From Prunus persica (taxonomy: Eukaryota > Streptophyta > Magnoliopsida > Rosales > Rosaceae), in the NCBI RefSeq assembly GCF_000346465.2, contig NC_034014.1, positions 15,410,630 to 15,474,629 of the forward strand: DNA of 64,000 bases, read 5' to 3'. How positions within the stretch are numbered: position 1 is the first letter of the stretch; each line of letters begins with the position of its first letter. Under the pieces are notes generated by a model. It saw nothing but the letters and a program-made list of their open reading frames with translations. It did no database searches and was not told the DNA's origin. Both the position numbers and the translations under genes were made by a program. Positions 44,898 through 53,614 of this stretch are shown in pieces.

Positions 44898-45197
44898 TCC
44901 CAAACCTGTGGAAACCCATACCGAACCGAGCAAGAAAAATAAATTATTATTTAAATACAAAATATACATGTGTCAACATATTAGTAGCTTTTTAAAATGC
45001 AATGTGGGTTGTGGGGGCAGGCACAGCCCAGCCTTGTCGCCCTAAATTTTGAAAACTCTCCCTAAGTTGCCCAAGCCCGGCAAAAGAAAGGTTATAAACT
45101 TAAAAGAACAAGAAGATTCCATCTTCTTCCCTCTCCAGCAGCCAAGAAGCCAACACTTGGCTTTTCCTTTTATTATTCTTTCTTGTTATAGAACTAG
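44898..45197. other. Spacer between E3 and E2
   Basis: About 300 bp with no gene seen. Confidence 0.5.
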
Positions 45198-45206
45198 AAT
45201 AATCAA
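45198..45206. repeat. E2 left target-site duplication
   Basis: AATAATCAA, identical to 52223-52231. Confidence 0.85.
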
Positions 45207-45934
45207 AGAAAAATTAGGTTTTAAACATAATTAACTTTATTAATTAGTTTGTAAGATATTGGATATTTTGGTTTTAGTTTTAATACCTAGGAAAAAACTA
45301 CTATTTTGGATTAGCCCAAAGAGAGGCCCAGATTCGTTGGGCCAGGTAAATAACAACTGATAATACAATTCTACCCTTCTTCTTAAAAAGCCTGGCCCAT
45401 TTGTAAACCTACAAAGTAAATGACGCTTTTGCCCCTGAATGTTTAAACAAGGCGCGAGCCTGTTCTCTCTCTGTTTCGTTTTCATCCTCGTTTGTTTGGC
45501 AGCAGATTTCGTTCGTTTGGCAGGCAAATTTCGTTCGTTTGGTAGGCAGATTTCGTTCGTTTGGCAGGCAGATTTCGTTCGTTTTCGTTTTCGTTCTCGC
45601 CGTTGGAGCTCAATTTTCTGGTTGGTTTTCCTTTTATTTCTTCCTTTTTCGTTCGATTATCATGCCGAATCTGTCAGTTTTTTTGTTCGATTATCATGCC
45701 GAATCTTTTTCGTTCAATTATCATGCCGCATCCTGTTCCAAAATTCAGTGAAGTTTGTTTGTTTCCTTCTAATTGGATAATCTTTTGTTCGATTATCATG
45801 CCGAATCTGTCAGTTTTGGGTTTTTCGAGCTCAGTTTTGTGGCTCGATTTTGTGGCGCGATCTTGTGGCTCAGTTTTGTGGCTCGATTTTTTTTGCCTCC
45901 TCTGTTATAAATTGCATCTGTTTGTTGGAGTGTT

Positions 45935-46340
45935 GGCAGAAACTGCATTGCAGTTTCTGGTTTCATAAAGGCAATGTTACAACTGCTCATGGAGTTAAAT
46001 GTGTTTTGATATTAGTTTTAGTACTTTTAACGTGGTTTCCTTTTGGTTTCTATTCGATTTGTTTTGCCTCCTCTGTTATAAACTGCATCTGTTTGTTGGA
46101 GTGTTGGCAGAAACTGCATTGCAGTTTCTGGTTTCATAAAGGCAATGTTACAACTGCTCATGGAGTTAAATGTGTTTTTATCTAAGTTTTAGTACTTTGA
46201 ACATGGTTTTCTTTTGGTTTCTATTCAAAATTTAAGGGTATGTTATCACATAAAGTGCAATGTTGTTTCTGTTATTTCAGTTTTTGACTATAAACTGCAG
46301 TGCAGTTTCTTGTTTCATAATTCGATTTCATACTAATATT
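45935..46340 (+). repeat. E2 left subterminal module array
   Basis: Two units of about 170 bp, each with the palindrome then GTTTCATAAAGGCAATGTTACAACTGCTCATGG-type sequence, inverted relative to the right array. It sits directly upstream of the transposase ATG. Confidence 0.85.
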
Positions 46341-46440
46341 TGAATTTCTATTGGAATGTTACAACTGCTCATGTACATTATTTAGTGATTTTAATTGTTT
46401 TCTGTTTTTGTTTGTTGTTTTGTTTGCATTTTCAAGGCTA

Positions 46441-48865
46441 ATGGAGGTGTGTGTCATTGCTAAGTGCACATATAAGTCGGAAACCATCATGTTTTCAGTT
46501 TCATCAGAGTCATCCATGGTTGATATTTTGAAGACTTTGTGTCTGAGGTTTAGGGGTTTGCAGTTGGGTTGTTTCACATTATGGTATTCGGTGCCCAGTT
46601 ATCCGAGTTGTTTTCTAGAAACGGATAGCGATTTGGACTTGATGAGGACATTTTTGTTGATATCAAATGAGAAGACTGTTGATATTTTAGTGAATGATTT
46701 ATGCGGGAGCAGTGAATATAGTGGTGATTTTGTGTAAATAAGGAGTTGATAGCATGTGAAAAGGGCGAGTCGTCGTGTTCTAGTACCGTCGAAGACAGAA
46801 ACGAGTTTTTGGGCAGGTCGAAGAGAGCAAGTGCTAAGCCTTTGTTGTCAAATGAGTGGGAGACATACATACATCATGTGGGGCAGAAGTTTGATGGTGG
46901 TGCAGAGGAGTTCCGGTTGAAATTGTGCAAGTACCCTCTTGAAGTAGGATTTAATTTTTTATATGCCGGCAATGACAAGAAGCGGGTGGTTGCTGTTTGT
47001 TCGAATAAGAAATTTGAGGGTTGCAGCTAGCGTGTTTATGCTTCTCGTTGTGAAGCTACTGGCAGTTTTGTAATTCGGACGTTAAATAATGTTCATACAT
47101 GTGCGGGTCGGATACGGGAATCAAAGAGTAAGATGATGAGGTCTCGTGTGGTGTCCTCCCTCATTGTGGACAGAATTCGTGCAAAACCAGAGCTGAAGCC
47201 AGTTGAGATTATACACGAGTTCAAAGATTATTATGGTATAGACATTTCATACTACCACGCATGGTTTGGCAAAGAGTTAGCTAAATTGGACGTTCACGGT
47301 GATGAGTCGAAGTCCTTCAACGAGTTAGTGTGGTATGCGGACGCCGTAAAGGAAACTAACACTGGTTCTCTCTGCACTCTTGATTGTGAAGCTGGAATTA
47401 ATCGCTTTCGATGGTTTTTTGTGTCTTTTGGCGGTTGCATTGCTGGATTTCAATATTGCATACCTTTGTTGTTCATTGATGCTACGTTTTTGAAGAGCAA
47501 GTACAAGGGGCAGCTTCTCTGTGCTTCGGGAAAGAATGGAAATCAAGGTATGGTTACTGTAATGTATTGCAGATTTTCATTTGTTGCAATTTTGCAGTTT
47601 CTTGTTTCATAATTCGATTTTATTAATATTTTTTGCATGTCTGTGGGAATGTTGTAACTGCTCATGAACTTAAATGTGTTTTAAACTTAGTTTTAGTACT
47701 TGGATCATGGATTTGGCTTTTGGTTTCCTTTCAAATTTGAGCAGATTTGTTTTCATAAACTGCACTGCAGTTTCCCTTTTTTGCTTATACTTGTGCTTTT
47801 GGTTTTGTTTTGCAGGGTTTTATCCTCTAGCTTTTGGAGTTGTTGATTCTGAGACAGAGGAGAATTGGACTTGGTTTCTTCAACATTTGGCTTCTATATT
47901 GCTATCGATGGGGAGAGTGGTGACCTTTTTCTCGGACCGCAATCAAGGTTTGTTAAATGCAATGGGGTTTGTGTTTCCCGGATGGCCTTATTCTTACTGT
48001 TATTATCACCTCAAACAGAATTTGATATCAAAGTACCCGAAGTCAGGTTATGGGAAACTGCTCCAAGACCGTGTTATCAATTTATTTAGTAGATGCGCAT
48101 ATGCTGTTATGGAGGAAGAGTTTAAGGTAGCAATGGAGGAGTTGGTGATTGTTGGGAGTTCGAAAGTGAAGGCATTTATATCTCATTTGTCTAGAGATCA
48201 CTATGCCAACGCATTTTTCAAAGGAATGCGTTATGGGGAGATGGCAAACAGTTTAGCGGAGTCCTTTAATAATTGGGTTGGTGTGTTTCGAGATTTGCCG
48301 GTGCTACCTTTGATAGAAGGGATTCGACAGAAATTGATGGTATTGAATTCTCAACGACGAATAGAAGCGGAGAAGTGGACAACAGTTTTGTGTCCGGAGA
48401 TGGAAACTAGACTTTGAAAATGCGGAGGCCGGTAGGACTTGGGCAGTTCGTCGTTCTAATTGCACTGTTTTTGAAGTATTTGCTGATTATTCTGTAATGG
48501 TTAATCTCGAGCAAAGGACTTGTTCTTGCCGTCTTTGGCAAATTGACGGTTTTCCTTGCACACATGCGGTGGCTGCAATCCTAGCAAAGAGAGATTCAGT
48601 TTATGATTACGTGGAGTGTTACTACAAAACCGACTTCTTTCGAAAAGCCTATGAGAGTCCTATTTTTCCTATTCCAGATATTGGGAAAGGATTTGGCAAC
48701 AATGGTTCTGCAGCTGGAGTTGCGCTTCCGCCAATTACAAAGAGGCCAGCCGGAAGACCACCAACAAAGAGGATCAAAGTTTTTGGTGAATTTAAAAGGC
48801 CATTGAAATGCAGTCGATACAGTGTTGCTGGGCACAATAGGAAGACTTGCAAGGCTATTATATGA
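46441..48865 (+). pseudogene. E2 MULE transposase (mudrA-like), three lesions
   Basis: Same gene as in E1: exons 46441-47547 and 47816-48865 with a 268-bp GT-AG intron (155 bp in E1). All domains are present in pieces: DNA-binding Cys/His region, IDATF, SDRNQGL, YCYYHLKQN and AESFNNW catalytic motifs, SWIM finger and zinc knuckle. In the knuckle a Cys reads Tyr (CSRYSVAGHNRKTC). Lesions: one T lost near 46731 (frameshift), TAG at 47028-47030 in place of the Trp codon of CSWRVY, and a two-base loss near 48413 (frameshift). The E1 nonsense site is CAG here. So this copy cannot make full-length transposase, but its lesions do not overlap those of E1. Confidence 0.88.
47570..47765 (+). repeat. 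Module copy inside E2 transposase intron
   Basis: The E2 intron contains a unit with TTTCTTGTTTCATAATTCGA, GGGAATGTTGTAACTGCTCATG, TAAATGTGTTTTAAAC and TTTTGGTTTCCTTT. It is the same module as in the subterminal arrays, ending in AAACTGCACTGCAGTTT. E1 has only a short palindrome-bearing remnant here. Confidence 0.8.
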
Positions 48866-49506
48866 ACACTCCTTCTCATTTGACAATTTTTTATTTTAGG
48901 TATGGTTTAGCGAATGTATAGTCAGTTTCTGCGTTGCACTTTTTGCAAAAACTGTATTGCAGTTTTAGTTGCTTGTAATTGGCTACACAGCGTCTAATTG
49001 GATATTGTGATTCTTTTTTGAAGTTAATGAAAATTATACAATTGTTTAATGAGTGGATATTCGTTTTCGACTGCCATTCAATGCTTGTTTTCAGATTTTG
49101 AGCAGATTTTGTTGCAGAAACTGCAGTGCAGTTTCTGTTTATTTGTTGCAGATTATGAGCAGAAACTACATTTCAATGCTGACCTACTTAAACGTGTTTT
49201 GAGCAAAGTTTTAGTACTTTGATTATGGCTTTGGCTTTTGGGTTCTTTTCACATTTTTTGAGCTGATTTTTTATTTTTATTTATTTATATAAACTGCACT
49301 GCAGTTTTAATTTGTTGCAGTATTTTTTACCAGAAAATTCAGTGCAGTTTGTTTGTTTCCTTTTCGTTTTGTTGCATCCTGTTCCAAGATTATATTACAG
49401 TTTATATGTATAGGAAATATGTTCTCATATACCATAACTAGAAATATTTACAAACATCCACAAGAATTAAGATACATATTGTCTTGAGTTAACGAAAGGC
49501 AAATCA

Positions 49507-51066
49507 CTAGAGACGATTAATTACACAGTTTTTGTGGTGTAGGAGTTTTGTGACATATTTTGCTCAATATTCATTCATGAATTTCTTATCCACACTTTTT
49601 GGAATGGGCTGTCCTTGTGCTATTTTATCCATATAGAACATGACGAACATGCCGGAATCCAATCTGCAAATGAAATACGAGATTAGTTTTTTTTGCTTTT
49701 GAATGATTTCAAACTGTAATGAATAGTTGAGTAGACACAATTCTTACGAAGATACACTTTGTTGAGCACATTCCATGTCATCCTCAAATGGAAACTGCAA
49801 TGGATTTTGCATAATCCAATTGAGAGTGAGTTCTTCAGTTGGAGTCAAATCTTTTTGTACAAGTGTCGGGGGCCCTTCCTTTTGCTTCACAAGTGTTGAT
49901 TTTTTTTTAGTTTCTATGAACACTCGTGCTTGAGGTCTTATATATTCTAGCCACCCTTCAACAATATTAACCTGTTTAAAGAAGAAGAAAAAAAGAGAAA
50001 AAGAAATGGTAATCAATGCATTGCATATTATAGTTTTGGTCTGAGATTAGGCAGTATGTATAATACAGAAACTGCAATGCAGTTTCTGTTTGTGTTTGTG
50101 CTGAGAAATTAAGACAGTTTCATTCCACTTACAAAGTTTCGAGCAATGTCAATGCACCTTCCTTCTTTTCTACGTCCCAACGATCTAAGTGGATTGTAGT
50201 GTCTCCACTTTCGTTCATTTTTGTGAAATGTGAGAAGTGTGAAGTGGAACTCTTCTTTTGAAATAATCGGGAAGAAAAGAACACTGCATTTCCCGAGTTT
50301 TTCAAGTGTTCATACAGGAACCTGTGCCAAGATGGCTCTTGGAAGCTTTGCATGTAAGCCTGATATCATAGAATGGCAATTTGTTAGTATATATTTTTCG
50401 AAAACTGCAGTGCATTGTCTGTTTAAACAATTTTGAATTTTCAAAATAATACTTACCCAAGTCCATGTAGACATGTACTGTGGACTCTCTGTCTGCATGG
50501 GCTCTATTTTATCCTCCTCTATTTGGATATAGGCCTCAATAACCTGTTTCACATTGATTGGAGAAAAATGGAATTATAAATGGGTAATATAGGTAGCACA
50601 AATAAAAAATACAGTGCAGTGTTATAGAATTGGTAAATACTTACGTTTTGTGACAGTTCCAGGTCCCATACAATATCTTTGAGATCATGGTTTGTCACTT
50701 TCTCATCATTGAGTCCTGCCCAAAAGTTATCACTGCAGATTCGAATACATGAAATTCACAAGATTAGTTTTAGTTTAATTGTAATTAAAAGATGAAAGAA
50801 TTGTTATTTTGAAATAGAGATATTACCGAGGTTGAGTACTTAAGTAGTGTTTTTCAATTCTTTCCTTGTCCGCCTTTGGAATTTTCTGCCACACCTTCCT
50901 CTGACCCCATCCTAGTTTTTTCTTTGTTGGCTTTTTTTGTCCTTCATCTTCATCACTTGATTGTTGCAGATCTACAGGTATTGAATCATGAAGGCTTGTT
51001 CCTTTTGGGGGATCAGGAATTGGATTTGTGGCATCGGGCTGAGATGCCTCTTGTGTTAACTGCAGA
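49507..51066 (-). pseudogene. E2 Ulp1-like gene, catalytic half only
   Basis: Collinear with the 3' half of the E1 gene. The linker exon (about 50.83-51.06 kb), AGLNDEKV exon, VIEAYIQIEEDKIEPM exon, STSHFSHFTKMNESG region (frame-shifted relative to E1 by a small deletion near 50310), WLEYIRPQARVFIETKK exon (49744-49975) and the terminal exon are all present. The catalytic DCG triplet is changed: E1 GATTGCGGC corresponds to GATTCCGGC here, so Cys becomes Ser. The N-terminal and coiled-coil exons are deleted. This copy is dead as a protease. Confidence 0.8.
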
Positions 51067-51149
51067 TTGAAAGGAAACTAATTAGAAATTTCATTCGATA
51101 AAATAGAAACTGCAATGCAGTTTCCATTTCTGTAAAGCAGATAACACAC

Positions 51150-51740
51150 TCTGAAATTGAATTATGGAATGCAGTTTCTGGTCAAAATCTGCTACAAACA
51201 ACCAGAAACCAAAAGGCAAAAACAGTACTGAAACTAATATCAAAACACATTTAACTTCATGAGCAGTTATAACATTCCCATAAACCCTAGCAAAAAGCAC
51301 TCTGAAATTGAATTATGGAACCAGAAACTGCAATGCAGTTTCTGGTCAAAATCTGCTATAAATAACCAGAAACCAAAAGGCAAAAACAGTACTGAAACTA
51401 ATATCAAAACACATTTAACTTCATGAGCAGTTATAACATTCCTATAAACCCTAGCAAAAAGCACTCTGAAATTGAATTATGGAACTAGAAACTGCAATGC
51501 AGTTTCTGGTCAAAATCTGCAATGCAGTTTCTGGTCAAAATCTGCTACAAATACCCAGAAACCAAAAGGCAAAAACAGTACTGAAACTAATATCAAAACA
51601 CATTTAACTTCATGAGCAGTTATAACATTCCCATAAACCCTAGCAAAAAGCACTCTGAAATTGAATTATGGAACCAGAAACTGCAGTTTCTGGTCAAAAT
51701 CTGCTACAAACAACCAGAAACCAAAAGGAAGAAACAGTAC
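51150..51740 (-). repeat. E2 right subterminal module array
   Basis: Three to four tandem units of about 165 bp with ACCAGAAACCAAAAGGC, AAACAGTACTGAAAC, CATTTAACTTCATGAGCAGT, CATAAACCCTAGC, TGAATTATGGAACCAG and the palindrome. Homologous to 11765-12560 in E1. Confidence 0.88.
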
Positions 51741-52222
51741 TGAAACCGTCGTCGGTGTAAAACCTAAAATCGAAGAGAGTACTGATTCATTTTCTTACGG
51801 TTTAGCTTCGGTCGTCGTCGGTGGTCGTTGCTCGTCGTCGGTGGTCGTTGCTCGTCGTCGTCTTCGTTTCTGGTCGTCCCCGTTGCTGCTCATCGGCTTC
51901 GTTTTTGGAGAATAGTTTGTAGGTTTGCAGTGGGATATGAAAGGTCGCGCGAAACCAGTTTTTGAAGTGATTAAATTTGAGTAGTGTCGTTTTGTGTTGT
52001 GTTTTGTGGGAATGTTATGTCGTTTTGACAGTTTTAAGTTTTGGTTTATAATTAAATAAACTGTATTTGACAGTTAAGCACAATGGCACATGTAGTAATT
52101 TTAGGGTTGTTGGATGTCCTTTTGGTAAAATTAGGTGGCTTTGGTTTTATATTAATTAAGCAAAATTAATTATCTTTCTTCCAAATTAGTTAAGTTTTTT
52201 ATGGGTTAAAACTAAAGAGCCC

Positions 52223-52231
52223 AATAATCAA
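52223..52231. repeat. E2 right target-site duplication
   Basis: AATAATCAA, identical to 45198-45206, immediately after the terminus AAAGAGCCC. Confidence 0.85.
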
Positions 52232-52973
52232 AGAGTATGAGAAGTACCACTAAATATTGGGAGTGAAATTATATTTACTCTTTGTGGTATTTACACTGAT
52301 AGAATTTCTTCTCAGATAGAACTCACTCTCTCTTTTCTTCTTTGACTCTCACTCCCTTCTCTTCTAATTGGTTGTGTATTTTACAACTTAAGAGGAAGCC
52401 TATTTATAGGTAATTATAATGGTCTCCGGTGGATGCATCTTCAACATTTTCTCCCAACATCATCATTCATCCCAACATCATAATTTCATCTTTTGACTAA
52501 TACCCCCTTACTTTATTCATGTGGACTTCACTTCTTACGTTATAAGATTTCTCATATTGTTCTTATTATACTTTTTTTTTTCTTGTGATAAAATTTTAAA
52601 TTTGCATCAAATTTGTTGGAATCTGTTTTATGTTGGCTTGTAACTTTAAAACTAATATATTTAATTTCTTACTTAGATAAATTGGATTATTGGTGTTTTA
52701 TCTTTTATTTGGATACTTTGGAGTATTTATTAATGAACTTATGTTATAGGAAATGGTTATCAATTTTATTTTTATTACAAGATTAATAGGTGTTTTGTTA
52801 ATTGGTACTATCGGTATACCGAACTAATCTGAACTAAATTTTCAGTTTACCAACCGAACTATTAAAAGGCTTAATGGTTGATTAAAGGAAAAGAAATTGC
52901 TCTACCGAAAGGTTTGGTATGGTTAATGGAAAACCCATCTACTATTCGAAACCCACCCGTGCCCACGCCTAGT
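52232..52973 (-). other. LTR- or promoter-like sequence, no gene
   Basis: On the minus strand CCTATAAATAGGCTTCC (near 52400) looks like a strong TATA box followed by a purine-rich leader with GAGTGAGAGTC and AGAGAGAGTGAG. It could be a solo LTR or similar transposon promoter. No coding sequence recognised. Confidence 0.35.
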
Positions 52974-53048
52974 TTGGAGTAATTGCTCCCCCATGCACAG
53001 CCCTGGGTTTGAGTCTTAGCATCCGTGTAGTGTGTGTGAATTTAGTAT
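52974..53048 (+). mobile_element. SINE-like fragment
   Basis: TTTGGAGTAATTGCTCC, GGGTTTGAGTCTTAGCATCC and GTGTAGTGTGTGTGAATTTAG match the unit at 35179-35300, lacking the A box start. Assigned by similarity to that copy. Confidence 0.5.
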
Positions 53049-53049
53049 A

Positions 53050-53345
53050 TACTAGCCTCTCTGCACGCGCTTCCGCGCTTGCGATAGGTTTTTTAAAAAA
53101 ATAAGTAAATTTATTTTAGAATTAAAAAAGATAATGGGTAGTTGTGTTCCATAAAAATAGGATCCATTATCTGCTTTTTCTTTTTCTTTTAATTTTTTTA
53201 AATATGAAAAAGTGTGAATTTACCATATTATCCTCATTTAATTAATAATTTGAATTCTTAATATTTGCATTAACCAAGGGCATTTTCTGGTATTTTGAAT
53301 GTTTCACCATTCTCTGCCTTTTGCTTTATATATATAGATTATCGC
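53050..53345. other. Possible short non-autonomous element
   Basis: Begins CTAGCCTCTCTGCACGCGCT and ends TTTATATATATAGATTA. The GC-rich CACGCGCTTCCGCGCTTGCG hairpin-like start and the TATATAGATT end resemble small plant repeats described as Helitron-like, but the CTRR end is not evident. Low confidence. Confidence 0.25.
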
Positions 53346-53614
53346 ATATTTCAATAGAAAATGTCTATAAAAAAAATTATAATAAAAAATTAATAATAAT
53401 AAATAAAAAACTTGTTTAAGCAAAAGAAAAGGAAAAAGGCAAAGTAATTGCAATTGCTTACACTAGCCGAATAGGCCTTTCCACTGGGCCTTGAATACAG
53501 TCCACCGAAGTAGAATCTCGAATTTAAGCGACTCTGGTTTTTCCGCCATCAACTGGAGACAGAGAGGGTTTGTGACCAAACTTCGAAAGAAAAGAGAGCA
53601 AGAATCAGAGAGAG

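Larger units (their letters stand above)
45207..52222 (+). mobile_element. Mutator-like element E2, internally deleted relative of E1
   Basis: A 7.0-kb element starts AGAAAAATTAGGTTTTAAAC and ends TTAAAACTAAAGAGCCC, with a perfect 9-bp duplication AATAATCAA (45198-45206 and 52223-52231; two more bases match by chance). It is collinear with E1 through the transposase and the catalytic half of the Ulp1-like gene. It lacks the segment matching E1 about 9281-11899, which holds the N-terminal and coiled-coil exons. E1 and E2 sit in the same orientation 32 kb apart with different duplications, so they are separate insertions and not a segmental duplication. Confidence 0.9.

Noticed and set aside
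45207..52222. E2 as a segmental duplication of E1
   Set aside because: Homology stops exactly at the element ends and the flanking 9-bp duplications differ, which shows independent transposition.
52232..52560. Possible endogenous pararetrovirus leader
   Set aside because: Only a TATA box and purine-rich leader are visible; no viral coding domain is present, so a solo LTR or other promoter-like repeat is equally likely.
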